A program made the translations under genes and the position numbers. This document shows positions 1 to 9,618 of a stretch of 64,000 nt of DNA, piece by piece. The notes under the pieces were generated by a model. It did not search any database. It worked only from the letters and a program-made list of their open reading frames with translations, and had not been told where the DNA came from. This DNA comes from an uncultured Treponema sp. (GTDB taxonomy: Bacteria; Spirochaetota; Spirochaetia; Treponematales; Treponemataceae): positions 19,017 through 83,016 of the forward strand of contig CASGDA010000008.1 in the NCBI GenBank assembly GCA_949300145.1. The letters run 5' to 3'. Position 1 is the stretch's first letter. Every line of letters begins with the position of its first letter.

Positions 1-937
1 CGTTATATTCAGGGAATTTCGTCAAATCCTTTCCGATTACACGTTTATGATAGGCGATCATATCCTGAAGGCTGGCGGAAACAAAGAAATACTGCTGTTT
101 GAGCCTCAGCGTTTTTCCTGAAGGTCCGGAATCGTTCGGATAAAGAACCCTTGAAATATTCTCGGCATTGTTCTGTTTTTCAACAGCCTGAAGATATTTC
201 ATATCGTTGAAAAGCTGAAGGTCAAAACCATTCGGGGAAGAAGCCTCCCAAAGGCGGAGACGGTTCACAACTTTTGTATCGAATCCGACTATGGGCATAT
301 CATAGGGAGTGGCGGTCACTTCCTCCGCGTTGACTATTTTATAAAGGGTTTTTCCATTCGGGAGCTGCTCTGAAACGACGTTACCGCCGAAGAGAACCTT
401 GACCGCAAGGTCAGGACGCTTTATTTCCCAGGGATCCCGGTGAGAAAGCCAGTTGTCCGGGTATTCAACCTGATACCCGTTTTCGATGTGCTGTTCGAAC
501 ATTCCGTACCGGTAACGGATACCGTAACCGTGTCCGGGATATTCGAGCGTGGCCAGCGAATCCAAAAAACAAGCGGCAAGCCGGCCGAGGCCTCCGTTAC
601 CAAGACCGGTGTCCGTTTCCTGGTCTTCAATCAGATTATAATCCATCCCGAATTCCTTCAGAACGGAAGCCACCCCATCTTTTATTCCCAAATTGATCAA
701 GTTATTGCCCATCGCGCGGCCCATCAGGAATTCGGCGGAAAGGTAATAAACCTGCCTGGATTTTTTATCACGGCAGACTTTTCTGTAATTCATCCAGTTG
801 CCCTGGATTATTTCCATTACGGAAGCGGCAACCGCGTCATAAATATCATGCGGAGTTGCCTCGTCCAGACTTTTTCCGTATTGCCTTTTAAGCCTGTTTT
901 CAATCGAACTTTTAAACTGTTCCTTGTCAAATTTCAC
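1..937 (-). CDS. glgP: Glycogen phosphorylase, N-terminal part (cut by window edge)
   Basis: Cytoplasmic enzyme that phosphorolyses alpha-1,4-glucan to glucose-1-phosphate (GT35 family). About 312 residues are visible of the roughly 800 usual for the family. The reading frame shows typical N-terminal phosphorylase blocks: YYLSAEFLMGRAMGNNL, then EDQETDTGLGNGGLGRLAACFLDS, then GYGIRYRYGMFEQ. The catalytic and pyridoxal-phosphate-binding C-terminal half lies outside the window. The start is a GTG at 937 preceded by a strong GGAG Shine-Dalgarno. It lies 71 nt downstream of glgX on the same strand, with a small hairpin between them, so the two form a glycogen-mobilising unit. The identification is from recognised family motifs and is secure. 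Confidence 0.93.
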   Translation of the reverse strand, partial: MKFDKEQFKSSIENRLKRQYGKSLDEATPHDIYDAVAASVMEIIQGNWMNYRKVCRDKKSRQVYYLSAEFLMGRAMGNNLINLGIKDGVASVLKEFGMDYNLIEDQETDTGLGNGGLGRLAACFLDSLATLEYPGHGYGIRYRYGMFEQHIENGYQVEYPDNWLSHRDPWEIKRPDLAVKVLFGGNVVSEQLPNGKTLYKIVNAEEVTATPYDMPIVGFDTKVVNRLRLWEASSPNGFDLQLFNDMKYLQAVEKQNNAENISRVLYPNDSGPSGKTLRLKQQYFFVSASLQDMIAYHKRVIGKDLTKFPEYN

Positions 938-959
938 GCTGTCTCTCTCCTCTGTGAAA

Positions 960-983
960 CAAAACGGTGAACAACCGTTTTTC
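960..983 (-). terminator. Small intercistronic hairpin between glgX and glgP
   Basis: The 8-bp inverted repeat AAAACGGT / ACCGTTTT has a 5-nt loop and ends in T-rich sequence. It sits in the 71-nt gap after the glgX stop. It could be a weak or partial terminator that lowers glgP expression relative to glgX, or an RNA-stability element. Confidence 0.45.
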
Positions 984-1008
984 CAGCCCAATTTTAGTCA
1001 ATTCCGCA

Positions 1009-3165
1009 CTATTTTAACTGAATTTTTGAAATAAATACAACCGTACTTCTTGAAAGTATCACATATTTTTTCTGATTTTGAAGGCATTCTTCATTGTTTT
1101 TATCCAGAATATCATCCGGCGACGGCCGGGAAGTATCTATAACACGGCACCAGCCCTTTCCTTCCGGCGGATCGGGGATGGTTGCCGTTATGTCTTTACG
1201 GGTCGCGTTGCACATTATAAATATGTCGTTGTCATCAAATTCCGCCATCGTCGCCGCGGAATTCCCCATCAGCAGATAGGCGATAAAGTTATCCGGACTT
1301 TCCCAATCCTCCGGTTCCCCGTCAGAGGAAAACCAGGTTATATCCGACGCACCGCGCATACTCAGATTCTTGCCTTTGAAAAAGTCCGTTCGGGTAAACA
1401 CGGGATGGGTTTTCCTGAATTCAATCAGCATTCTGACGAACCGGAAAATCCCTGAATTCTTTTCTTTCAGAGACCAGTCCATCCAGGAAATTTCAGAATC
1501 CTGGCAGTAAGCGTTGTTGTTTCCGTTCTGGGTTCGTCTTATCTCATCACCCATCAACAGCATTGGGGTTCCTATAGCAAGCAGGAGGGAACACATGAAA
1601 TTTTTTATCTGCCGTTCCCGTATCCGCTCAATTTCGGGATTTTCCGTGGGCCCTTCAAAGCCATAATTAAAACTGATATTGTTGTTGCTTCCGTCCCGGT
1701 TTGATTCGCCGTTCTCATCATTGTGCTTGCCGTTATAAGAAACCAAATCATTCATCGTAAACCCGTCATGACAGGTCACGAAATTAATCGAATGGTAGGG
1801 TTTCCTTCCGCTCTGCATATACAGATCCGATGAGCCGGCCATACGGGTCGCAAACTGGAAAACAGCGCCGGAATCACCGCGCCAGAACCTTCTCACATCA
1901 TCCCGGAAACGGTCGTTCCATTCCGCCCACCGTCCGCCGGGGAAGGCTCCGACCTGGTACGCCCCGCCCGCGTCCCAGGCTTCGGCTATTATTTTCGTTT
2001 TGGAAAGAACCGGGTCTTCGGCTATTCCTTCCAGGAGAGGGGGATTCCCCAGAATTTCCCCGGTGCGTCCCCTGCTTAAAATCGAGCCCAGATCAAAGCG
2101 GAAACCGTCCACATGCATTTCACATACCCAATAATGAAGGCAGTCCAGAATGAAATTCCTGCACACAGGATGATTGCAATTCATGGTGTTTCCGCATCCG
2201 GAGAAATTCCGGTAATAGCGTTTGTTGTCCTCAAGCATATAATAAATGGAATTGTCAAAACCACGGAAAGAAAAGGTTACGCCCCTCTCGTTTCCCTCGG
2301 CGGTATGGTTGAACACAATATCCAGAATCACCTCAATGCCGACCTTATGAAGCTCCCTGACCATTTCCTTGAATTCATCTACATGGCTTGAACCGCCCTG
2401 GCGGCTGGAATAACCTATTTTCGGCGCGAAAAAAGCGATTGTGCTGTATCCCCAGTAATTCTTCAAAAGCCTACCTGTCCGCGGGTTTTTACGGTCGCAT
2501 TCATTCTCATCGAATTCGTTGACAGGGAGAAGCTCAACGCTGGTGATTCCGAGTTCCTTCAGATACGGGATGGCCTCGATTATACCACGGTATGTTCCGG
2601 CGGCGGAAAATCCTCCGGATGAATGGGCTGTCAAGCCCCGCACGTGCATTTCATAAATAATGGCTGTGCGCAACGGATAATTCAAAGGGACATCGCCCTG
2701 CCAGTCGAAATCGCCGTCATCCACAACGACACATTTCGGGAAACCTTCCGCCGTGCGGAAATGGTTATACACCAAATCCGGGTCAAAATCAGGCTTACGC
2801 CAGGGTCTGTTTCTGAGAGAGCTGAAAATAGAATCCCCGGTGACAGCTTTCGCATAGGGATCTATCAAATATTTATTTGCATTGAATCTTATCCCTTCAT
2901 TGGGGAAAAACGGGCCGTCAACCCTGTAAAGATACAGGGTATCTTTTTTTAAACCCTTGACAAAAACATGCCAGACATCACCCGTCTTATTCACTTCCTC
3001 GTCAAAAACATAAGACACGGAGGGTTCACTGTCCGCGGCTTTTTCAAAAAGCTCCAAAATAACTCCCGTTCCATTCCGGGAAAAAACGCTGAAATTCACC
3101 CCGTCCCGGGTAACAGAAGTACCAAGGGGGAGAGGTTTACCGGGTAAAAACTGAAGATTTTCCAT
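1009..3165 (-). CDS. glgX: Glycogen debranching enzyme GlgX (GH13 isoamylase type)
   Basis: Hydrolyses alpha-1,6 branches in glycogen and works with the adjacent phosphorylase. The protein is about 718 residues. An N-terminal CBM48-like region (about residues 8-110) precedes the GH13 barrel, whose four conserved regions are all visible: DIVFNHTAEG, DGFRFDLGSIL (nucleophile Asp), IIAEAWDAGG (acid/base Glu) and FVTCHDGFTMNDL. I chose the ATG at 3165 (MENLQFLPGKPLPLG) over one 15 codons upstream. Family members begin close to this PGxPxPLG motif, and a -10-like GATATT ends 6 nt before it with a -35-like TTAATA 17 bp further upstream, which suggests leaderless translation. The function is secure; the start is probable. 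Confidence 0.93.
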   Translation of the reverse strand: MENLQFLPGKPLPLGTSVTRDGVNFSVFSRNGTGVILELFEKAADSEPSVSYVFDEEVNKTGDVWHVFVKGLKKDTLYLYRVDGPFFPNEGIRFNANKYLIDPYAKAVTGDSIFSSLRNRPWRKPDFDPDLVYNHFRTAEGFPKCVVVDDGDFDWQGDVPLNYPLRTAIIYEMHVRGLTAHSSGGFSAAGTYRGIIEAIPYLKELGITSVELLPVNEFDENECDRKNPRTGRLLKNYWGYSTIAFFAPKIGYSSRQGGSSHVDEFKEMVRELHKVGIEVILDIVFNHTAEGNERGVTFSFRGFDNSIYYMLEDNKRYYRNFSGCGNTMNCNHPVCRNFILDCLHYWVCEMHVDGFRFDLGSILSRGRTGEILGNPPLLEGIAEDPVLSKTKIIAEAWDAGGAYQVGAFPGGRWAEWNDRFRDDVRRFWRGDSGAVFQFATRMAGSSDLYMQSGRKPYHSINFVTCHDGFTMNDLVSYNGKHNDENGESNRDGSNNNISFNYGFEGPTENPEIERIRERQIKNFMCSLLLAIGTPMLLMGDEIRRTQNGNNNAYCQDSEISWMDWSLKEKNSGIFRFVRMLIEFRKTHPVFTRTDFFKGKNLSMRGASDITWFSSDGEPEDWESPDNFIAYLLMGNSAATMAEFDDNDIFIMCNATRKDITATIPDPPEGKGWCRVIDTSRPSPDDILDKNNEECLQNQKKYVILSRSTVVFISKIQLK

Positions 3166-3171
3166 ACCACA

Positions 3172-3200
3172 AATATCCGGATAAAAACTTGTTGTATTAA
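3172..3200 (-). promoter_or_regulatory. Candidate promoter of glgX (leaderless type)
   Basis: TTAATA, a 17-bp spacer and GATATT, ending 6 nt before the glgX ATG at 3165. Both hexamers match the sigma-70 consensus at only 4 of 6 positions, so this call rests mainly on the spacing shared with other genes in the window. Confidence 0.35.
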
Positions 3201-3298
3201 ATAATACCATGTTTGGAAAAAATATGCTAGAATTTATCCTGAAAGCGACGAATTTAAGGCTTTTTTTGAGGCAAAACAGTTAATTTTAAGGAAACAGC

Positions 3299-6190
3299 AT
3301 GAAAAATAAACTTATCGCAGGCTTTATAAAAAAATACATCACCGAAAACAACGTTGTTTTCGTTTTTCCTTCGGAAATAGCCGCCAGGATGTGGCAGGAA
3401 AAAGCCCTGGACTTCCTGCCTGAAGCCGTCATCCCTGACGAAAGATTCACAGCCTGGGACCAATTCAAGCGGGAGAATGCGGAAAAATCCGCCCCGGGAT
3501 ACACGGTTATCCCTGAATGCGCCAGGGAATTCTACGCGGAAGATCTTCTCCGCAGAAACAGGGAAGAAGCCCTTGCGGGAAAGGAACCGCTGCTTAAAGC
3601 CGTTATTCCGCCCGAATTCGCGGCGAAATCAAGTTTTTTCAGCTCCTGGATTTCAAATATCCTTCCGCAACTCGAATCCTGGAGTGAAAAGGCATCCCGC
3701 CCTCCCCACAAGCTGAAATATATTCCGGAAGCAAACAGAAACGACGGCGAAACCCGGGATTTGGATTTTATAAAAGCCGATTACAGGAATTTCCTCGACA
3801 GACACAGAATTCTGGAAAGCTCATGGAGCAGGAATTTTTCAGGAAGCGGCGGCAAAAAATATATCATTCTTTTTTTTGAAGCGATAGAGGATTTTTCAGA
3901 CTACTGCAGCGCGCTGCAGCCGTCTGTCCTCACGCTGACGGACGGCAATTTTCCGGAGGCCGGGGATTTACCGCGGAATTCAGCCGTGACGGTTCCTCCC
4001 TTCGCAATTTTCAATCCGGTAATGGAAGAATACGGGAATTTCAGGGAAGAATTCAAATACACAGCACTGAAAATCGAAAAACTCCTGATGGACGGAGAAA
4101 ACCCGGGAGACATCGCCGTCAGTTTGAATAACACGGAAACCAACAGTCCTTATTTCACAAGGGAATTTGACATACGGGGTATACCCTATACACTGCGCTC
4201 CGGGTATATTCTTGGAAAAGGCAAAACAGGAAGGGTTTTCTCTTTAATCCGACAATGCAGCACCGAGGATTTTTCCTTCCGTTCTTTGAAGAACCTTGTT
4301 TACCTGAAGACACTTCCGTGGAAGTCACCCGGTCTGCCGGAAAAGCTTATTCAGTTCGGGATTGAAAACCACTGCGTAAGCTCATGGCGGGAAAAAGGTG
4401 AAAAAAACACCACAGACATATGGGAGACGGCATTTAAAATATCAAACTCACTGCCGGATTCAAGGCTCACGGATTGGTACAGGAAACTGAAAAAAAGCAT
4501 AAAGGCCATAACTTCCGCCAAGACATTTTCAGGGCTCAGAACCGCCTGGTTTATTTTCAGGAATGATTTTCTTGACATTACGAAAATGAGGGAGGAGGAC
4601 AACAGGGAGTTGTCCCGTTGTATTGAAGAACTGGCTGAGCTTTCGGAGCTGGAAAAAGAATATTCAGAGTGCATCCCGGAAGATCCTGTCTCATTTTTTA
4701 TCAACAGGCTGAATAAAAAAATATATGTCCCGAAAAAGCCGTCAGGAGGAGGCGTCAGTATTTTTCCGTACAGGGTTGCGGCGGGGACGCCATTCAAATT
4801 CCATTTTGTGGCGGGCGTTTCACAGGAAGATTCAACTGTACTGTACCAACAGTTGAAATTCCTGCGCAAGGACAAAAGGGAGCAGCTGCTCGCACAGGAG
4901 ACAGACGCCTCCGACGCATTCTTTTCCCTGTATCTGTGCGGGGCGGAGAACGTCTTTTTTTCCTCTTCACGCAGATCGGCGGACGGTTACAAAACGCCGC
5001 ACAATGCTTTTTACAGGCCGGAAGGAAGCATTCCCGCGGCGGAGCAGAATGATTTACCGCGAATTGCCTTACCGGAAGATCCCTTTTTATCGGAAGAGGA
5101 AGGGAAAGTTCCTTCCCGCATTTATCCCGTACAAAAAACCGGATATCAGTTTTATTCGGCGCAACAGCCGCGCGAAAGATTCTCGTTTTTACGTACACCT
5201 TTTTCCGGCAACTGCAGCCCGGAGACAATTTCTGAAATCAAAAACAGAATCAGCAGGATACAAATAACCGGGAACGGCAGTCTGAGGGTTTCATCAATGG
5301 ATTTAAAGAATTTCTCCGGCTGCGGTGCAAAATGGTTTCTGGCAAAAATCGCGGATTTAAAAAGAGAAGGCTTCTCCGCCGAACTTATAGATGAAAGACA
5401 GCTCGGGCTTGTTTTTCACTCAGTACTTAAAAATATTTATGAATTCATACAGAAAAACGACAAGACCTTTTTATCATCACACCTGGATATGTATATGAAG
5501 GAAGCTTCCCGTTTTGCGGAAAAGGCCGCACTGGAGAATATTGACTTCAAAGGCCCTCTCACGGCACCGATACTCTCAACACTTACAGCCAGAATTACGG
5601 AAGGAGTCGCGGCTGTACTTCTGGAGGATGCCGGAAAGCTGGATAATTTTATACCTGCCCTGTTGGAAGGGAAGCTTTCATTTGAATCGGAAGGGATGGA
5701 GTTTTTCGGTATAATAGACAGAATGTCCGTAAGCCGGGCTACAGGGGACGCCGTAATAATAGACTACAAAAGCGGTTCAAATTATCCGCGGTACGGCGAC
5801 TATGAAGTACAAAACGGAAAAATGAATGATTTTCAGATTCCTTTATACATCCTGCTCGCGGAAAACTCAAGGGAAAGTCCTGTCGCCGGGCGACGGGTAC
5901 AACAGGCATGGATTTTCAGCATCAGGCAGCAAAAATACATTCCTGTATTGAATGACAAAGATGATCAGGAATTCTCAGGTATTTTCAATTCCAGAACAAA
6001 ATCATGGGAGTCAGTTGAAGAGTTCAAACCGTCAATGGATGCTCTGAAAAAAGCCGCAGAGGATTTCCGGCAGGCGGTCACAAATTACAATTTCACTTCC
6101 GGAGACTTTGACTGGAAACGGTGCGCCGCGTGTGAATACAACGGAATATGCAGACAGACATACTCTGTAAAACCTGCCGCAAACGGATAA
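3299..6190 (+). CDS. addB: AddB/RexB-like subunit of an ATP-dependent helicase-nuclease, PD-(D/E)XK nuclease with Fe-S cluster
   Basis: Probable second subunit of an AddAB-type complex that resects DNA double-strand ends for RecA loading. The 963-residue chain has a degenerate helicase-like N-terminal region with no Walker A that I can see, as in RexB-type proteins. The C-terminal nuclease carries FGIIDRMS, then VIIDYKSG (catalytic D and K), then QIPLYILLAE. Four cysteines fit the AddB iron-sulfur staple: one in NFSGCGAKWFL ahead of the nuclease core and three in CAACEYNGIC (residues about 942-951). An AAGGA Shine-Dalgarno precedes ATG 3299. The addA homologue starts 31 nt after the stop, so the pair is an operon. 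Divergence from Firmicute AddB makes the exact subfamily uncertain. Confidence 0.85.
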   Translation: MKNKLIAGFIKKYITENNVVFVFPSEIAARMWQEKALDFLPEAVIPDERFTAWDQFKRENAEKSAPGYTVIPECAREFYAEDLLRRNREEALAGKEPLLKAVIPPEFAAKSSFFSSWISNILPQLESWSEKASRPPHKLKYIPEANRNDGETRDLDFIKADYRNFLDRHRILESSWSRNFSGSGGKKYIILFFEAIEDFSDYCSALQPSVLTLTDGNFPEAGDLPRNSAVTVPPFAIFNPVMEEYGNFREEFKYTALKIEKLLMDGENPGDIAVSLNNTETNSPYFTREFDIRGIPYTLRSGYILGKGKTGRVFSLIRQCSTEDFSFRSLKNLVYLKTLPWKSPGLPEKLIQFGIENHCVSSWREKGEKNTTDIWETAFKISNSLPDSRLTDWYRKLKKSIKAITSAKTFSGLRTAWFIFRNDFLDITKMREEDNRELSRCIEELAELSELEKEYSECIPEDPVSFFINRLNKKIYVPKKPSGGGVSIFPYRVAAGTPFKFHFVAGVSQEDSTVLYQQLKFLRKDKREQLLAQETDASDAFFSLYLCGAENVFFSSSRRSADGYKTPHNAFYRPEGSIPAAEQNDLPRIALPEDPFLSEEEGKVPSRIYPVQKTGYQFYSAQQPRERFSFLRTPFSGNCSPETISEIKNRISRIQITGNGSLRVSSMDLKNFSGCGAKWFLAKIADLKREGFSAELIDERQLGLVFHSVLKNIYEFIQKNDKTFLSSHLDMYMKEASRFAEKAALENIDFKGPLTAPILSTLTARITEGVAAVLLEDAGKLDNFIPALLEGKLSFESEGMEFFGIIDRMSVSRATGDAVIIDYKSGSNYPRYGDYEVQNGKMNDFQIPLYILLAENSRESPVAGRRVQQAWIFSIRQQKYIPVLNDKDDQEFSGIFNSRTKSWESVEEFKPSMDALKKAAEDFRQAVTNYNFTSGDFDWKRCAACEYNGICRQTYSVKPAANG

Positions 6191-6221
6191 ATGACAACAT
6201 AAAAAACGGACGGAATATTTT

Positions 6222-9200
6222 ATGAAAACTTACAGGCAACAAATAGAAAATCTCAACGACACGCAGAAAAAAGCCGTTGAAATAAGCTGCAACGCTGTCA
6301 TCGCGGCCGGCGCAGGTTCAGGCAAAACGAAGGTTCTGGCGTCCAGATTCCTGCATCTCTTGACACAGAAAAAAATACCTGTGGATGAAATACTGGCATT
6401 GACTTTCACCCGCAAAGCGGCCGCGGAAATGCGCACCAGGATTTATTCAACGCTTATGGAAACGGAGGAGCCGGAGGCGAAGGAGGCCGCCGGAGAATTT
6501 TTTTCCGCAAGAATCGAAACCATCGACTCTTTCTGCGCTTCAATCTGCAGGGACGCCTGCCGGACATACGGGGTCACGCCTGACTTCACGATTGATGATG
6601 AAGCAATATCGCAGGCCGCGGAAAAGAAAGCCCTGGAATTCATTCTGGCGAACAGGAATTCTGATGCGGTGCGGTCCATGCTGAAGAAATTCGCGTTGAA
6701 GGATTTACCGGCAAAACTTTTCGTGGAAATAATGAAAAATTATTCTTCAATATCGTCCCCGCTGGATTTTGAAGAAATAATGAAAACTCAATTGAAAAAG
6801 ACAAAAGAATATTTTGTTTCCACAGCAAAGAGAATAAACAGCCTGATTGAAGATCTGCGTTCATTTGATGAACAGAAAAATTCTTCCACCTGGAATGAAT
6901 TGCAGGAAGCATTACAGGCGGATTGTTCGCCGCCTGATATCAGCGGCAGAAATGAAATCGTGACTTTCATTAAACATTGCGCAGGCATAAACAATGTTCC
7001 CAACAGAATAAACGTGATAAAAGGAACAAAGAAGGAACTGGCAGAGGAAATGGAAAAGCTGCTTCCCCTGGCAAATTATATTCTAAACAAAAATATAATA
7101 GAAGAAACCTTCGGACTTCTTTCGGAGTTTCAGGAAATATTTAATGATGAGAAAAGAAAGTCAGGTGTATTGACTTTCCGGGATGTTTCCATGATGGCGG
7201 TAGACGCACTGAAGAACGATAAAACCTTGAGAAACTTTTACAAGAATTCTTTCAGGAATATAATGATAGACGAATTCCAGGACAACAATTCCATTCAGAG
7301 GGATTTACTTTATCTGATTTCGGAGGATGACGCGAAAAGCCTGAAAACCGGGGCGGACGTACCTGAAGCCCGCAACCTTACGGAAAACAAGCTTTTCTTT
7401 GTGGGTGATGAAAAACAGTCGATATATCTTTTCAGGGGGGCGGACGTTTCCGTTTTCCGCAAACTGAAAAATGATCTGGGGAACAGTTCGGAGATGCCCC
7501 AGCTTTCTGTAAATTACAGAACTGAAAAAGAACTCCTGGAAACGTTCAATACAATATTCCCGCATATTTTCCCAGCGTCCACGGAATCAAATCCTGCACC
7601 GGAATATGAGGCTGAATTTATTCCGGTGGACGCGGCCATATCCACGGCAGGCTGTACACCGGGATTTGAAATATTACTCGCTGCGGAAGAAAATTTCAAA
7701 GATGAAAAAACCAATTACATGGATAAAACGGACACAGAGGCTGATGAAGTTGCGCTGCGGATAAAGAAACTTGTGGACGAAGGTTTTCCTGTAAGAAATG
7801 AATCACGTCCGGGTTCGACACGTCCCTGTACTTACAACGACATTGCAATCCTATTCAGAAGCACTGCAAAGCAAAGACATTTTGAGAGGCATTTGAGGAA
7901 TTACGGAATCCCATATCAAAGTGAAGCGGTATCAGGATTATTCGCAGACGCGCCTGCAAACGACATATACGCATTCCTCCGTCTCGCTTTAAATCCTGAA
8001 GACACATATTCGTATATGACCGCGCTCCATTCTCCTTTTGTTGCCGCAGACGACGAAACATTCACAAGAATATTACTGGCAAGGGCCGAGTCGAAGGATT
8101 CAGACTGCGAATTCAACGGACCGTTTTCGGAAGAAGACTTGCGTTATGTTTCCCCCTCATGTACAGAAAGATTTAAACGGGCTTCGGTTTTATACAACGA
8201 TATAAAAGAGAACATGGACAAGCTTCCGGTGACAGAGCTTGTTTCAAAACTATGGTACGAATACGGATACAGATATAATTTAGTATGCGAACCTGATTTG
8301 CTTCATTATGCGGAAATATACGATTATTTATTTGAACTTGCCCGTCAGGCGGACGCACAGTCCCTTTCGCTTGCTGAATTTCTGGACAAGCTTGAAGAAA
8401 AAAATATAAGCGGGGAAAAATTCGATGAAATAGACATTCCCGCAGGGAGGAAAGGCGGAGTCCACCTCATGACGGTGCATAAAAGCAAAGGGCTGGAATT
8501 TCCTGTTGTCTTCATAGTGGATGCAGGGAACAAGGGGCGCACGGAAACAAACGACAAGCCTTTTTATTTCTCGAACGAAAACCAGGTAACAATAAACACG
8601 GAAGCGCCTGAAGAATTAAAAAACATAAAAAACGCCGGAGGAAATTTCTTTTACAACGAAGCGCAAAAAGAAAACAACGCAAAAAGGAAAGCTGAAATAC
8701 GCAGGCTCTTATACGTCGCCGTCACAAGGGCGGAAATAAAAATATTTGTAAGCGGAAATTTCAGTCTAAAAGTAAAGGAGCCTGTTGAAGAAGAAAGAAC
8801 GGAAGAACAGCTCAGGAAAATTCTGGAGGACCAGTTTTCCCAGGAAACAAAACAGGATCCCTCCAAAGTTTCTTTTTTTGACCTGCTCCTTCCGGCCGTG
8901 ATAAAAGCAGGGGAAAAAAGCAGGGGAATAAAAATACGGGAGATTCTTCCCAAGCAGGAAAGAAAATCAAAAAAAGACTCAAAAAGAGAATCCGCCGGAT
9001 TTTCCTACGGTCCGGAACCTGTCATTTATAAACCGCAGGAACAAAAAAGATATACAGCCAGCACGCTGCATGAAATCACCGGCGGAACGGATACAACAGC
9101 GCAGGCATATGATACGGATGCCCATGCAGAAGACTTCTTTGACAAATACGACATAGACCCGGCTGAATTCGGAAGTTATGTGCATGCGGTTATAGAATCA

Positions 9201-9593
9201 GGTTTTACAGGAAAGCCGGCACGCATTCCCGCGGAAATCCGCGGCGAAGCGCAGAAACTGGCTGACAGATTTTTTGCCTCCGAAACAGGGATCGCGGCGA
9301 AAAACGCTTCCTGGAGGAAAATCGAATACGGGTTTTTATCCAAAATAAAAACAAACGGCATTCCGGATAATTCAATCATATCCGGAAAAATGGATTTGAT
9401 TTTTGAGTCAAACGGTGATTTATTCATAGTGGATTACAAAACAGACAGGATGGAAAATCCGGAAATCCACCGTCCGCAGCTGAGGCTTTACGCCGAGGCA
9501 GCGGAGCGGATGTTCAGACAGGAATTCCCTGGTGCAAAAATAAAACCCATACTTTATTACTTGAGGACAGGAAATACCGTGGAAATAACTTAG
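6222..9593 (+). CDS. addA: AddA-like UvrD/Rep-family helicase-nuclease
   Basis: Superfamily 1A helicase with a C-terminal nuclease, 1123 residues, the usual AddA size. Visible motifs are Walker A GAGSGKT (residues 30-36), motif Ia LTFTRKAAAEMRTR, Walker B IMIDEFQDNN, motif III VGDEKQSIYLFRGAD, motif V HLMTVHKSKGLEFPVVF and motif VI LLYVAVTRAEI. Near the C-terminus the RecB-type nuclease follows with FGSYVHAVIESGF, GKMDLIFES, IVDYKTD and QLRLYAEA. It is downstream of addB in the same operon and presumably forms the complex with it, unwinding and degrading broken ends until a recombination hotspot is met. The Shine-Dalgarno is poor, so translation may depend on coupling or transcript context. 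Confidence 0.92.
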   Translation: MKTYRQQIENLNDTQKKAVEISCNAVIAAGAGSGKTKVLASRFLHLLTQKKIPVDEILALTFTRKAAAEMRTRIYSTLMETEEPEAKEAAGEFFSARIETIDSFCASICRDACRTYGVTPDFTIDDEAISQAAEKKALEFILANRNSDAVRSMLKKFALKDLPAKLFVEIMKNYSSISSPLDFEEIMKTQLKKTKEYFVSTAKRINSLIEDLRSFDEQKNSSTWNELQEALQADCSPPDISGRNEIVTFIKHCAGINNVPNRINVIKGTKKELAEEMEKLLPLANYILNKNIIEETFGLLSEFQEIFNDEKRKSGVLTFRDVSMMAVDALKNDKTLRNFYKNSFRNIMIDEFQDNNSIQRDLLYLISEDDAKSLKTGADVPEARNLTENKLFFVGDEKQSIYLFRGADVSVFRKLKNDLGNSSEMPQLSVNYRTEKELLETFNTIFPHIFPASTESNPAPEYEAEFIPVDAAISTAGCTPGFEILLAAEENFKDEKTNYMDKTDTEADEVALRIKKLVDEGFPVRNESRPGSTRPCTYNDIAILFRSTAKQRHFERHLRNYGIPYQSEAVSGLFADAPANDIYAFLRLALNPEDTYSYMTALHSPFVAADDETFTRILLARAESKDSDCEFNGPFSEEDLRYVSPSCTERFKRASVLYNDIKENMDKLPVTELVSKLWYEYGYRYNLVCEPDLLHYAEIYDYLFELARQADAQSLSLAEFLDKLEEKNISGEKFDEIDIPAGRKGGVHLMTVHKSKGLEFPVVFIVDAGNKGRTETNDKPFYFSNENQVTINTEAPEELKNIKNAGGNFFYNEAQKENNAKRKAEIRRLLYVAVTRAEIKIFVSGNFSLKVKEPVEEERTEEQLRKILEDQFSQETKQDPSKVSFFDLLLPAVIKAGEKSRGIKIREILPKQERKSKKDSKRESAGFSYGPEPVIYKPQEQKRYTASTLHEITGGTDTTAQAYDTDAHAEDFFDKYDIDPAEFGSYVHAVIESGFTGKPARIPAEIRGEAQKLADRFFASETGIAAKNASWRKIEYGFLSKIKTNGIPDNSIISGKMDLIFESNGDLFIVDYKTDRMENPEIHRPQLRLYAEAAERMFRQEFPGAKIKPILYYLRTGNTVEIT

Positions 9594-9618
9594 GGACGGA
9601 AAGGCGAAATCATCCGGT

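Noticed and set aside
440..970. Open frame of 176 codons on the plus strand
   Set aside because: Antisense to glgP, whose frame shows clear phosphorylase motifs; the plus-strand product has no recognisable features.
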